A DNA stretch of 64,000 bases from Deltaproteobacteria bacterium (GTDB taxonomy: Bacteria; Myxococcota; Myxococcia; Myxococcales; 40CM-4-68-19): the NCBI GenBank assembly GCA_005879805.1, contig VBKL01000065.1, forward strand, positions 1-64,000, written 5' to 3'. Below the pieces are notes generated by a model. That model was not told the DNA's origin and searched no databases. It saw only the letters and a program-made list of their open reading frames with translations. This document shows positions 1 through 7,767 of the stretch, piece after piece; within the stretch, counting starts at the first letter, position 1, and each line of letters begins with the position of its first letter. Both the position numbers and the translations under genes were made by a program.

Positions 1-746
1 GGCATGATGACCGTGCCGCTGCCGCCTTTCGGCACGAGGTCGAGACCGTGGTCGAAGAACTGTCCGAAGAACGTGAACATTAGGTTGAACGGCGCACCGA
101 GGCCGAAGTTGGGGGTGATGTTGGGGATGAACAGCGCTCCGGAATCGGCGTCGGGCGGCGTCGGGTCCTGGCACACGAAGCCGCCCGAGCCGCACGGATG
201 CGCGGCAGCGGCGGCAGCGGCCGGGTTGGCCGCCGATTGGTCGACGATCAGGTTGCTGATGATGCGCGGCTGGGAGTCGAAGACGTTGGTGTTCGTCTTG
301 TCCGCGTACGAGGTTCCCTGTTCCGCTGGGCGGAAGTTGGGCGTGGTCAGACGCGGAAAGAGCCGATCCGCGGCGCCGAACATGTGCTGATCGGGGATCG
401 GGACCAGGTTGTTGAACGACCCGTCGACGGTACGCAGACCGACTGGCTGCTGCGGATCCGAGGGGCAGGCCGCCCCCGCGGGGTCACAGGCCGCGGAGAT
501 GGGAGTGCGGAGGTTGACCTGGAATGGTCCGGGCCCGAGGAGCGGGTTGCCGGCGGCGTTGAACTGGGCCACTTCGATCGCGTGAAAGATGAACCGCAGA
601 TCCTCACCGTTGATGACGAATCCGTTTCCGACCGGTGCGGTCTGCGCGTGCGCGGACGTCCCCGGGTACAGAGCCAGCAGCAGAAGCTGGCCGACCACGA
701 GTGTGTTGCGCCACCTGCTCTTGGCAGTCATTCTCATGAGACTCAT
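1..746 (-). CDS. animal-type haem peroxidase, N-terminal part (runs off window edge)
   Basis: The reading frame is open from an ATG at 746 to the left edge, giving about 248 residues without a stop, so only the N-terminal part is present. A run of six G about 8 bases before the ATG is a usable ribosome binding site. The first 34 residues form a signal peptide ending in TSAHA, so the product is exported. Near residue 229 the protein reads FGQFFDHGLDLV, which matches the distal-histidine segment (GQFxDHD-like) of the animal haem peroxidase family (myeloperoxidase/peroxinectin type). Members bind haem covalently or tightly and oxidise halides or organic donors with hydrogen peroxide. The distal His is visible; the usual Asp after it is Gly here. 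The catalytic Arg and proximal His would lie off the window. Family assignment is good; substrate is unknown. Confidence 0.8.
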   Translation of the reverse strand, partial: MSLMRMTAKSRWRNTLVVGQLLLLALYPGTSAHAQTAPVGNGFVINGEDLRFIFHAIEVAQFNAAGNPLLGPGPFQVNLRTPISAACDPAGAACPSDPQQPVGLRTVDGSFNNLVPIPDQHMFGAADRLFPRLTTPNFRPAEQGTSYADKTNTNVFDSQPRIISNLIVDQSAANPAAAAAAAHPCGSGGFVCQDPTPPDADSGALFIPNITPNFGLGAPFNLMFTFFGQFFDHGLDLVPKGGSGTVIM

Positions 747-1562
747 CTGCAAAACCCCCCATTTCCGTTGAAGTGTTCCGAGTGAAGGCGTTCCACGAGT
801 AGCGTTGCAATCGAGCGCATTAATTCCTCTGATGGGCCGTATCGAGAGTCGATACGCCCTCGAGCTTTACAATTTGTTGAAGTTGGGAACCGTCGCGAGC
901 GAGTCGAGCGGAGGCTCCGCGAGCGAAGAAAGCAATCCCGATCCTGCCGCGGCAGGCCGACGAGCGCGTATGTTTCATGAGCCCCCCGTTGATAAGACGA
1001 TCGGGGAGTGCAAAATGATAGCGCCGCGGTTTCGCCGCACCGGGACTTGATGACGCCGCGTCGTTTGCGAAAGTCTGGAATGCAAAGCGGCGGAGAAGAT
1101 GAGCAGCAGATGGCTTGCAACCGGCGGCGTCGTTTTTCGCGAAGTGCGCGCTCGCGTCCTGCCGCCTGCGGCGCCCCCGCGTCATCTCGCGACGCGGGGT
1201 AGGGAGGATCATCCGCGCTGCAGGGCCGCAGCTCCGTGGGATCGATGCTCCTCCTGCGCGACGTCCGCTACCCGCGAGGATGGATCGAGATCGGGCTCGC
1301 CCGCCGACTGAAATCGGCGAGACTTCCGTCTCGTGTGCGCCGCACCCACATTGTGCGTATGCGCTGCGTCAAACCGACATCTAAGTGCTCTTGATGATGC
1401 CCGGTTCGGCGCGCTGGTTCAGCGATAAGTCCATATGACCAGGATGTAATAATTGTGTGATGGTTGACTGTCCACACCCGACCTTGGTACCAACTTCCAC
1501 GTATCGTACGTCGCGGCGCGGGAGGGTGTTTGCCAAGGCGGATCGTCCCCATCATTGCCGGC
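747..1562. other. intergenic region with a palindrome; no gene seen
   Basis: I see no credible gene in this stretch. Short open frames on both strands have no recognisable motif and no good ribosome binding site. It lies between two divergent genes, the peroxidase (leftward) and a sigma factor (rightward), so it should carry both promoters. A perfect palindrome CGTATCGA-GAG-TCGATACG at 838-856 sits about 90 bases upstream of the peroxidase start and looks like a regulator binding site. Confidence 0.5.
838..856. promoter_or_regulatory. 8+3+8 palindrome upstream of the peroxidase gene
   Basis: CGTATCGA and TCGATACG are exact reverse complements separated by GAG. The site lies 92-110 bases upstream of the peroxidase ATG in an otherwise featureless spacer. 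The length and symmetry suit a dimeric repressor or activator, but the cognate protein is unknown. Confidence 0.4.
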
Positions 1563-2240
1563 ATGTTGGCGCTCGCGGGTAACGCTCCCGCGAGAACGGC
1601 GTCGCGCGGTGCGTACCGATCGGTTCGCTCGACTTCGAGGCGCAAGGCCTCGTGCGAGCTCTCGGCAGACACGGTCGAGAGCCTCCACGCGTTCGTAGAG
1701 CGCCTCGTCCCGGATCCCGCCGACGCCGCGGACATCGCGCAGCAGGCGCTGCTCGTCGCGTGCTCCGAGCAGCGCGTAAGCCGCATCGGTAACGTCGATG
1801 CCTGGCTGCGCTGCATCGCGCGCCATCTCATCGTCGATCACTTTCGCGCCGGTAATCGCTACAGCTCCGTCGAGCTGCGCGACGCGCTGGCGGACTCCGA
1901 ACCAGTCCTGCGAACGCGACCCGATCTCCCCCTCGCCATCCGCGAGTCGCGCGAGCGGCTCTTCAGCCTGCTCAACGACGCGACCGGGCAGCTCTGCCTC
2001 GTACATCAGATCGCGCTCTTGCTCGCGGAGGTGTACGGACATTGCGACAAGCACTCCGCCGCGGTCCTGCAGATGAGCGTGCCTTGCTACAAGCTCGTCC
2101 TCCATCGCGCGCGCTCGGCAGTGCGCGCGAGCAGGCCCGAGCCGGCACACCCGACGGGCTGGCTCGGAGTTACCTGCCATCTCTCGAGGGCGCAGCTCGT
2201 CGCGCTACGCAGAGAGCTCCTGGAAGGTCTGGTGACGTAG
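1563..2240 (+). CDS. ECF-like sigma factor
   Basis: The protein resembles a short sigma-70 family factor. A region 2-like segment runs from VESLHAFVERLVPDPADAAD through DAWLRCIARHLIVDHFRAGN, which corresponds to the helices that bind core polymerase and the -10 element. A region 4-like helix-turn-helix candidate lies near the C-terminus (AAVLQMSVPCYKLVLHRARS). The spacing is somewhat divergent from standard ECF factors, and the C-terminal 40 residues are not typical. The frame is open further upstream to 1464, so the start is uncertain; ATG 1563 leaves a basic leader of about 40 residues. No anti-sigma gene is adjacent. It converges on mddA, with only 6 bases between stop codons. Confidence 0.6.
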   Translation: MLALAGNAPARTASRGAYRSVRSTSRRKASCELSADTVESLHAFVERLVPDPADAADIAQQALLVACSEQRVSRIGNVDAWLRCIARHLIVDHFRAGNRYSSVELRDALADSEPVLRTRPDLPLAIRESRERLFSLLNDATGQLCLVHQIALLLAEVYGHCDKHSAAVLQMSVPCYKLVLHRARSAVRASRPEPAHPTGWLGVTCHLSRAQLVALRRELLEGLVT

Positions 2241-2246
2241 CCGCGG

Positions 2247-3002
2247 TCAGGACGATGCTTCCGGCCCGAACCTCGAGGGCTTCCTCGGCGGGCGCGGGAC
2301 CAGCATCGATACCTGCTCGCGATACGCCTCGTACTGCGCCCCGTGCGCGCGCACCATGTCGCGCTCCTCGAGCCTGATGGCGACGAGGATGTACACGGTC
2401 GTCGCGACGGCGAAAACGAGGTGGGCCACGGTCATGCGCGGCGTCGCCCAGAAGGCGATGATGAACCCGAGATAGATGGGATGACGCACGTACCCGTACC
2501 AGCCGCGGGCAACGAACGGCACCGGCGTGTACGGAATGCCGCGCAAGTACAGGACCACCTGGCGCAGCCCGAAGAGATCGAAGTGGTCGATGAGGAACGT
2601 GCTGATGAGCACGATGATCCAGCCCAGAAGCGATAGCCCCTGAAGGAACAAGCTCGCTGATTGCTCCTGCCAGATCACGCCGCCGATCGGCTCCCACTTC
2701 CAGAACAGCAGCAAAAGCGCCGCGCTCGCCGCCAGCACGTAGGTGCTCCGCTCGACAGGCTTCGGCACGATCTTCGTCCATACCGACTTGAATCCCTGCC
2801 GCGCCATCACGCTGTGCTGCAGCGCGAAGATGGCGAGCAGCGCCGCGTCGGTGATCAGGGCGACGCCGAGCGGCGCCGACGGCGTGGAGTCGATCGACTT
2901 CGGCACGGCGATGCCGGCAACGAATCCGATGGCGTAGAGAAACGTGCCCAGGAAAATCGAGTAAGCGACCAGACCATACAGAAAGAACGCGACCCGCTTC
3001 AT
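2247..3002 (-). CDS. mddA: MddA-type methanethiol S-methyltransferase
   Basis: This 251-residue integral membrane protein belongs to the isoprenylcysteine methyltransferase/NnrU fold. It closely follows the MddA pattern: ALQHSVMARQGFKSVWTKIV and PKPVERSTYVL in the middle, STFLIDHFDLFGLRQV, then the S-adenosylmethionine-binding segment YVRHPIYLGFIIAFWATPRM and the terminal LEERDM motif. About five to six membrane segments are visible. MddA methylates methanethiol with S-adenosylmethionine to make dimethyl sulfide, an oxygen-tolerant soil pathway. Length matches the family (about 250). The gene stands alone, convergent with the sigma factor and followed on the same strand by a regulator-hydrolase fusion. 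The assignment rests on recalled family motifs; a related membrane methyltransferase is the alternative. Confidence 0.78.
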   Translation of the reverse strand: MKRVAFFLYGLVAYSIFLGTFLYAIGFVAGIAVPKSIDSTPSAPLGVALITDAALLAIFALQHSVMARQGFKSVWTKIVPKPVERSTYVLAASAALLLLFWKWEPIGGVIWQEQSASLFLQGLSLLGWIIVLISTFLIDHFDLFGLRQVVLYLRGIPYTPVPFVARGWYGYVRHPIYLGFIIAFWATPRMTVAHLVFAVATTVYILVAIRLEERDMVRAHGAQYEAYREQVSMLVPRPPRKPSRFGPEASS

Positions 3003-3084
3003 GAATGCCTCCTTTGCGAGGCACTCTTAGCGGCGCTGCGGCGGTGAAGCCTTTGGCGACCCTTGGATCTCGCTGAGATGTAGC

Positions 3085-4275
3085 TCAGGAAGCGCGGGTC
3101 TCGGCGAGGAACCCCTCGAACTCGGCGGTGAAGCGGCCCCAGGCCGGTTCATCCGCGAGCCAGACGTGGTTTGCGCTCTCGATCTCGACGAAGCGCGCCC
3201 CCGGAATGCCCGTCGCCAGCTCGATACCGTTGTTGATCGGGATGACCGCGTCGTGGCGGCTGTGCAGCACCAACGTCGGCGCCTTGACCAAGGGTAGCTC
3301 CTTGCGGATGTCGAGGTCGCCCAGCGCCGACAAGATGGTCGCGGCGTTCTCCGGCGACGTGGTTCGCCGCTGCAATTCGTTGAACGACTCCGTGTCGTCC
3401 TTCGACGCGCCAGGAAAGAACGCAGTGGTGAAGATCTGTCGGAAGGCGGGGTTCCGCCCGCCCCACCCCTGCCGCATCAACTGGATCAGCGCCTCGAACT
3501 TCTGCGTGACGCGGTCGCTGCCAACGGTTCGCCAGCCGCGGGTGCAGCCGCCGATCAGGACCAGCGCCGAGACGCGCTCCGGGTGCCGGGCGGCATAGGC
3601 CGCCGCCACCGAGGCGCCCTGCGAGATGCCGAGAACGGGCGCCCGCGCGATTCCCGACGCGTCGAAGATGGTCCCGAGGTCCGCGACGAAATCCTCGAAG
3701 GTGATCGAAGGCGGGTTCCAGTCGGAGAGACCGTTGCCGCGCGCGTCGTAGCGGACGAGATTCCGGCCGCGGCTCAGCAGGTCGAGCCAGTGCGCCCACA
3801 ACGTGCCGGTCAACTCCAGCTCGACATGGCTCAGCCAGTTCGCGGCCTTGACCAGCGGCGGTCCGTGGCCGAGGAATGCGTAGGCGAGCCGGGCGCCGTC
3901 GTGGGCGGTAGCGAAATGGACGCGCTGCTGGCGGGCGGGCGGCGCCGCGCTCGATGCGTGGACTTCGGCGACCAGCCGATAACCCTGGCCGCGCACAGTC
4001 TGGATCTCGATGCCGGGGGCGCCGGCCAGCGCGCGCCGGACCTGCGACACGTTGTACTGAAGGTTGTTCTGCTCGACGGTGACGTCGGGCCAGAGCTGAT
4101 CCATCAGCCACTCTTGCTTGCGCAGCGACCCGGCGCCTTCGATCAGCAGGCGCAGCGTGTCGAAGGCCTTGCTGGTGAGCGGGACGAGCTGGCCGTCGCG
4201 CAGCAGGCGCCGCTCGCCGGCCTCGAGCCGGAACGGGCCGAAGCAATAGACCCCGCCTGCGGCGCTCCCGGGCAC
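3085..4275 (-). CDS. OmpR-type winged helix fused to alpha/beta hydrolase
   Basis: Two domains are clear. The N-terminus (from VYCFGPFRLEAG) is a winged-helix DNA-binding domain of the OmpR/PhoB/CadC type, with the recognition-helix segment NNLQYNVSQVRRAL and the wing GQGYRLV. It is followed by an alpha/beta hydrolase with nucleophile elbow GISQGAS, an acid in SRHDAVIP and a histidine in SANHVWLAD, so the catalytic triad is complete. The design suggests a regulator whose effector domain senses or cleaves a small ester-like ligand. GTG 4275 puts the start a few residues before the domain, as in relatives; the frame is open as far as 4680. It is divergent from the ArsR gene, so the two probably share a control region near 4276-4377. 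Confidence 0.75.
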   Translation of the reverse strand: MPGSAAGGVYCFGPFRLEAGERRLLRDGQLVPLTSKAFDTLRLLIEGAGSLRKQEWLMDQLWPDVTVEQNNLQYNVSQVRRALAGAPGIEIQTVRGQGYRLVAEVHASSAAPPARQQRVHFATAHDGARLAYAFLGHGPPLVKAANWLSHVELELTGTLWAHWLDLLSRGRNLVRYDARGNGLSDWNPPSITFEDFVADLGTIFDASGIARAPVLGISQGASVAAAYAARHPERVSALVLIGGCTRGWRTVGSDRVTQKFEALIQLMRQGWGGRNPAFRQIFTTAFFPGASKDDTESFNELQRRTTSPENAATILSALGDLDIRKELPLVKAPTLVLHSRHDAVIPINNGIELATGIPGARFVEIESANHVWLADEPAWGRFTAEFEGFLAETRAS

Positions 4276-4356
4276 GCGACCGAATCTAGCACCGATGGCG
4301 CTACGGCGACCGGCTCTTCGAGAATTCGCGCCGCGGGCTCGCGAACACAACATCTC

Positions 4357-4388
4357 TTGACAGGCATATGACCGTATGTGCATATACG
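4357..4388 (+). promoter_or_regulatory. putative promoter of the arsR-family operon
   Basis: A perfect -35 hexamer TTGACA lies at 4357-4362. A weak AT-rich -10 candidate (CATATACG, 4381-4388) follows, in a stretch with repeated CATATG/GCATATA words that could be an operator. If this is the promoter, transcription would begin near 4393. The GTG at 4378 could not then be the start, and the GTG at 4393 would be a leaderless start. Confidence 0.35.
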
Positions 4389-4740
4389 TGTCGTGGAATC
4401 CGCATTCGCAGTCCTCGCCGAACCGCACCGCCGGGCGATCCTGAGCATGCTCTCCTCTTCCGAGCGCTCGGTGGGCGAGCTGATGCACCATCTTCGCCTG
4501 CCGCAACCATCCGTCTCCAAGCACCTCAAGGTATTGCGCGACGGTGGCTTCGTCGAATCTCGCGTGGAGGCCCAGCGGCGGGTCTATCGCCTCAATCCCA
4601 GACCGCTCCAGGAAATCGACGCCTGGCTTCTGCCCTTCCGCCGCTTCTGGTCGAGGCACGTCGATGCGCTGGAGCAACAACTGGAGCGGATGGAGGAGAA
4701 CTCATCTGTGAAAGGAAAGAAGAGACATGGGAAGCCGTGA
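4378..4740 (+). CDS. ArsR-family transcriptional regulator
   Basis: This is a winged helix-turn-helix protein of about 120 residues. It opens with the FAVLAEPHRRAILSMLSSSE pattern that begins ArsR-type repressors. The helix-turn-helix is SVGELMHHLRLPQPSVSKHL, followed by the wing VESRVEAQRRVYRLN. No cysteine metal site is present, so it belongs to the non-metal subgroup usually paired with an SRPBCC gene. It indeed overlaps the next gene, an SRPBCC protein, by 14 bases. It likely represses its own operon. The GTG at 4378 is the longest start; GTG 4393 would still give a complete domain. Confidence 0.85.
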   Translation: MHIRVVESAFAVLAEPHRRAILSMLSSSERSVGELMHHLRLPQPSVSKHLKVLRDGGFVESRVEAQRRVYRLNPRPLQEIDAWLLPFRRFWSRHVDALEQQLERMEENSSVKGKKRHGKP

Positions 4741-5296
4741 CCAGTACGCGCCGGGCGCCGCCTTTGGCGCCGAGGTCCGAAAAGACGGGGAGGAGTGGAC
4801 GCTCGTCCTCGTCCGCGACCTCCGCCACCCTCCCGCGAGGGTCTGGAAGGCGCTCACCGACCCCGAGCATCTTCGCGAATGGGCTCCGTTCGATTCCGAT
4901 CGGAACCTCGGTACCGTTGGCACCGCAAAGCTCTCGACAGTCGGGGCGGGGGCGCCGCAGGTATCCGAGACCCGGGTGAAGCGGGCCGACGCGCCCAAGG
5001 TGCTCGAATTCAGCTGGGGGAAACAGGACATCCGCTGGGAACTGGAGCCGCTGGAAGGCGGCGGCACCCGGCTCATGCTCTGGCACAACATCGACCGTCG
5101 CTTCATTTCGATGGGCGCTGCCGGCTGGCACATCTGCTTCGACGTGCTGGATCGCCTTCTCGCCGGTCAGCCGATTGGACGCATCGTCGGTGCCGATGCC
5201 ATGAAGTCCGGTGGCTGGCAGCGATTGAACGCCGAGTACGCAAAGCAGTTCGGCGTCGAGTCTCCAGGTTGGCCGACCAACACCTCGAACCGTTGA
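4727..5296 (+). CDS. SRPBCC (AHSA1-like) domain protein
   Basis: A 189-residue member of the START-like/AHSA1 superfamily, which binds hydrophobic ligands in a deep helix-grip cavity. The signature LVRDLRHPPARVWKALTDPEHLREW is at the N-terminus, and LEPLEGGGTRLMLWHNI lies in the later strands. Such genes nearly always follow an ArsR-family regulator, as here, with overlapping reading frames. The ligand is unknown. The ATG at 4727 follows an AAGGAAAGAAGAG stretch that can act as ribosome binding site. Confidence 0.82.
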   Translation: MGSRDQYAPGAAFGAEVRKDGEEWTLVLVRDLRHPPARVWKALTDPEHLREWAPFDSDRNLGTVGTAKLSTVGAGAPQVSETRVKRADAPKVLEFSWGKQDIRWELEPLEGGGTRLMLWHNIDRRFISMGAAGWHICFDVLDRLLAGQPIGRIVGADAMKSGGWQRLNAEYAKQFGVESPGWPTNTSNR

Positions 5297-5315
5297 ACCG
5301 CTCAGGAAGAACGCC

Positions 5316-5723
5316 ATGGAATCGACCCTGCACAAGCCGATTGTCGCCGCCGAGACGACCCTCAAAGCCAACATCATCGTCTATTGGATCGTAACCGCGC
5401 TCTTCTGCCTGCAGATGAGCTTCACCGCCTACGCGCAACTGCGCCTGCCGCAAGTGGCGGAAGCGTTCACTCACCTCGGGTTCCCTGCCTACTTCCGGGT
5501 GGAGCTCTCGTGGGCCAAGCTCCTCGGAGTGGTGCTGCTGCTTGCGCCGGTGCCCGCGCGGCTCAAGGAGTGGGCCTACGCCGGCTTCGCCATCGACCTC
5601 GGCTCTGCGCTCATCGCCCACCTGCTGGTTGGCGATGGCCCGGCGGCCTGGGGCTGGGCGGCGGCCACCGGTGTTCTGTGGGCGCTCTCGTACCTCTTCT
5701 GGCGCCGGTCGGAGAGATCATGA
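5316..5723 (+). CDS. DoxX-like membrane protein
   Basis: A 135-residue protein with four predicted membrane helices. The pattern YWIVTALFCLQM..QVAEAFTHLGFP.YFR..LSWAKLLGVVLLL, then RLKEWAYAGFAIDL, is that of the DoxX-like (DoxX_2) family. It lies 19 bases after the SRPBCC gene, and its stop overlaps the next start (ATGA), so it belongs to the same operon. Proteins of this type often accompany ArsR/SRPBCC pairs; the biochemical role is not established. Confidence 0.82.
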   Translation: MESTLHKPIVAAETTLKANIIVYWIVTALFCLQMSFTAYAQLRLPQVAEAFTHLGFPAYFRVELSWAKLLGVVLLLAPVPARLKEWAYAGFAIDLGSALIAHLLVGDGPAAWGWAAATGVLWALSYLFWRRSERS

Positions 5724-6139
5724 CGACGAAACCTGCCCCGAACAGCGCGGCCGCTTCGAAGAACATCACGAAGAGGATCGAGGAGCTGGGAGACTGGAGG
5801 GGCGAGACGCTCGCCAGGGTCCGCCAGCTCATCCACCAGGCGGACCCCGGGATCCAGGAGGAGTGGAAATGGGAGAAGCCCTCTTCCGGCGGGACTCCCG
5901 TCTGGTCCCATGACGGCGGCGTGTGCACCGGGGAGTCGTACAAGCAGGTCGTGAAGCTCACCTTCTTCCGAGGCGCCTCCCTGAAGGACCCACGGAAGCT
6001 GTTCAACTCCAGTCTCGAGGGAAACACGCGCCGGGCCATCGACATCCGCGAAGGCGAGAAGCTCGACGAGGCCGCCTTCAAGGAATTGATCCGGTCCGCG
6101 GTGGCGGCCAACTCCGCGGCTCGGCCCCGACGCGCATGA
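5720..6139 (+). CDS. DUF1801 (YdhG-like) protein
   Basis: A 139-residue cytosolic protein. The segments RVRQLIHQADPGIQEEWKWEKP, SHDGGVCTGESYKQVVKLTFF and GASLKDPRKLFNSSLEGNTRRA, followed by DIREGEKLDEAAFKELIRSA, match the DUF1801/YdhG family of small beta-barrel-like proteins. The start ATG overlaps the DoxX stop, and the stop overlaps the next start, so translational coupling is likely. Function is unknown. Confidence 0.82.
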   Translation: MTTKPAPNSAAASKNITKRIEELGDWRGETLARVRQLIHQADPGIQEEWKWEKPSSGGTPVWSHDGGVCTGESYKQVVKLTFFRGASLKDPRKLFNSSLEGNTRRAIDIREGEKLDEAAFKELIRSAVAANSAARPRRA

Positions 6140-6936
6140 ACCGTCTTGCAACCTCCCTTCTCGCGACGCTCCTCATCGCGGCGTGCTCCAGCGTGCCCGT
6201 CGTATCCACGAGCGATGTGGCTCCGAAAGGTGCACTGCGCGTGGCGATCGGCGTAGGCCCTGCGGCCTCGCCCTTCTGGGCGACGCGCGACAGCGGCACC
6301 GGCGGCGCGCGCGGCGTAACGGTCGAGCTCGGGAAAGCCGCCGCAGCAAGGCTCGGAGTGCCGCTGAAGCTCGTCGTCTACCAGAACTCGGGCGAGATCA
6401 CGGCGGCCGCGTCGCAGGACGCATGGGACATCTCCTTCATGCCGCAGGACGCCGAGCGCGAGAAGTTCGTGGACGTTGGCCCCGCATACGTCGTGTACGA
6501 GAGCAGCTATCTGGTGCGCGCCGGCTCCGACATCCGCAGCGCTGTCGAGGTGGACCGCGACGGCATTCGCGTCGGCGCCGTGGAGGGAACGAGCACCTCC
6601 CGCACGGTGGCGAAATCCCTGAAGCACGCGACGCTCACGTTGTTCCCCAAGCCGGACGACGCCGTCGAGCTCCTCGCACAGCGGCAGCTCGACGCGATCG
6701 CCATGGGACGCGAGTCGCTGATCGGTTTCTCGAAGAAGCTTCCGGGTACGCGCCTGCTCGACGACATCATCCAGTCGACCGGCGTCGTCGTGGTGGTGCC
6801 CAAGAACCGGCCCGCCGCGCGCGAGTGGGCGGCGCGCTTCGTCGAGGAGGCGAAGGCGAACGGCACGGTGCGGCGCGTTCTGGACGGAGCCGGCTTCACG
6901 AACGCGGCGGTGGCGCCGCCGGCCGCGAAACGCTAA
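6136..6936 (+). CDS. periplasmic solute-binding lipoprotein (family 3-like)
   Basis: The protein starts with a lipoprotein signal (LATLLIAACSS, acylated Cys near residue 17). It continues as a two-lobed solute-binding domain of the SBP_bac_3 type: GALRVAIGVGPAASPFW, GVTVELGKAAAARLGVPLK, then WDISFMPQDAEREKFVDVGPAYV and GTSTSRTVAKSL. The WDISFMPQDAERE segment is where amino-acid-binding relatives have the conserved D-x-x-x-x-x-T-x-x-R motif. No transporter permease or ATPase is adjacent, so it could be an orphan sensor-type binding protein. The ATG overlaps the preceding stop (ATGA). Confidence 0.78.
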   Translation: MNRLATSLLATLLIAACSSVPVVSTSDVAPKGALRVAIGVGPAASPFWATRDSGTGGARGVTVELGKAAAARLGVPLKLVVYQNSGEITAAASQDAWDISFMPQDAEREKFVDVGPAYVVYESSYLVRAGSDIRSAVEVDRDGIRVGAVEGTSTSRTVAKSLKHATLTLFPKPDDAVELLAQRQLDAIAMGRESLIGFSKKLPGTRLLDDIIQSTGVVVVVPKNRPAAREWAARFVEEAKANGTVRRVLDGAGFTNAAVAPPAAKR

Positions 6937-6953
6937 TCGTTCCTCTCAGCGAC

Positions 6954-7721
6954 ATGGACCAGGCGCAACAGCTCAAGGTGTACTGGCGGCCCGGCTGCTC
7001 GAGCTGCGTGAAGGTGAAGGAGTTCCTGACCAAGCTAGGAGTGGAGTTCGAGTCCGTGAACGTCTCCTCCCGTCCGGAGGCAATGGAAGAGCTGAGCGCG
7101 CTCGGCGTGCGCACGGTACCGGTGGTCGCACGCGGGCGCGAGTACGTCTTCGCGCAGGAGCTTGCCGACGTATCCGCGTTCGTGGGGCGCGCGGTGGATT
7201 TCCAGCGGCTACCGCCCGAGGCCCTGATGCGCAAGTGGCGCACGGTGCTCTCGGCCGCGCAGCGGCACGTCCTGCAGATCCCCGCGGAGCGCCTCGCGGA
7301 GCGCGCGACCGAAGGCCGCGACCGGAGCATCCGGGACCTCGCGTACCACGTCCACCAGGTGCCCGACTCGTTCTTGCAAGCCGTCGAGGACGGCGTCCAG
7401 GACCTGACGTCCGTGTACAACAGGCCGCCGCCTGCGCAGGTGACGGCGGTGGGCCATATCCACGATTACGCCGTTTCGGTGCTGGAGCGGCTGAACCGCT
7501 GGTGGGAGCGCGAGGGCGCCGCCAACGCCGCGACCGGGAAGCTCGAGACCTACTATGGCGAGCAGAAGCTGCACCACGTGATGGAGCGCTGCACCTGGCA
7601 TTCGGCGCAGCATGCGCGGCAAATCATCGCCGTGCTCGAGCGTTTCGGGATTCCCGCGGAGGGCCCGCTCACCCGCGAGGACTATGCGGGGCTGCCCATG
7701 CCGGACGCACTGTGGGAGTAG
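6954..7721 (+). CDS. glutaredoxin-DinB domain fusion protein
   Basis: Residues 1-80 are a glutaredoxin-like domain with active site WRPGCSSCVKVKEFL (CxxC) and the cis-proline segment VRTVPVV. The remainder is a DinB/MaoC-like four-helix bundle: AERLAERATEGRDRSIRDLA..YHVHQVPDSFL, and HHVMERCTWHSAQHARQI, with His residues placed like the metal ligands of DinB/YfiT hydrolases and mycothiol- or bacillithiol-dependent transferases. A joined redox and DinB domain suggests thiol transfer or detoxification. It follows the binding protein after 17 bases on the same strand. Confidence 0.75.
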   Translation: MDQAQQLKVYWRPGCSSCVKVKEFLTKLGVEFESVNVSSRPEAMEELSALGVRTVPVVARGREYVFAQELADVSAFVGRAVDFQRLPPEALMRKWRTVLSAAQRHVLQIPAERLAERATEGRDRSIRDLAYHVHQVPDSFLQAVEDGVQDLTSVYNRPPPAQVTAVGHIHDYAVSVLERLNRWWEREGAANAATGKLETYYGEQKLHHVMERCTWHSAQHARQIIAVLERFGIPAEGPLTREDYAGLPMPDALWE

Positions 7722-7767
7722 GGCTGCTTCGCAGGAATCTCCGGAGCCGTCGCGCGTTCCCCGGTCG

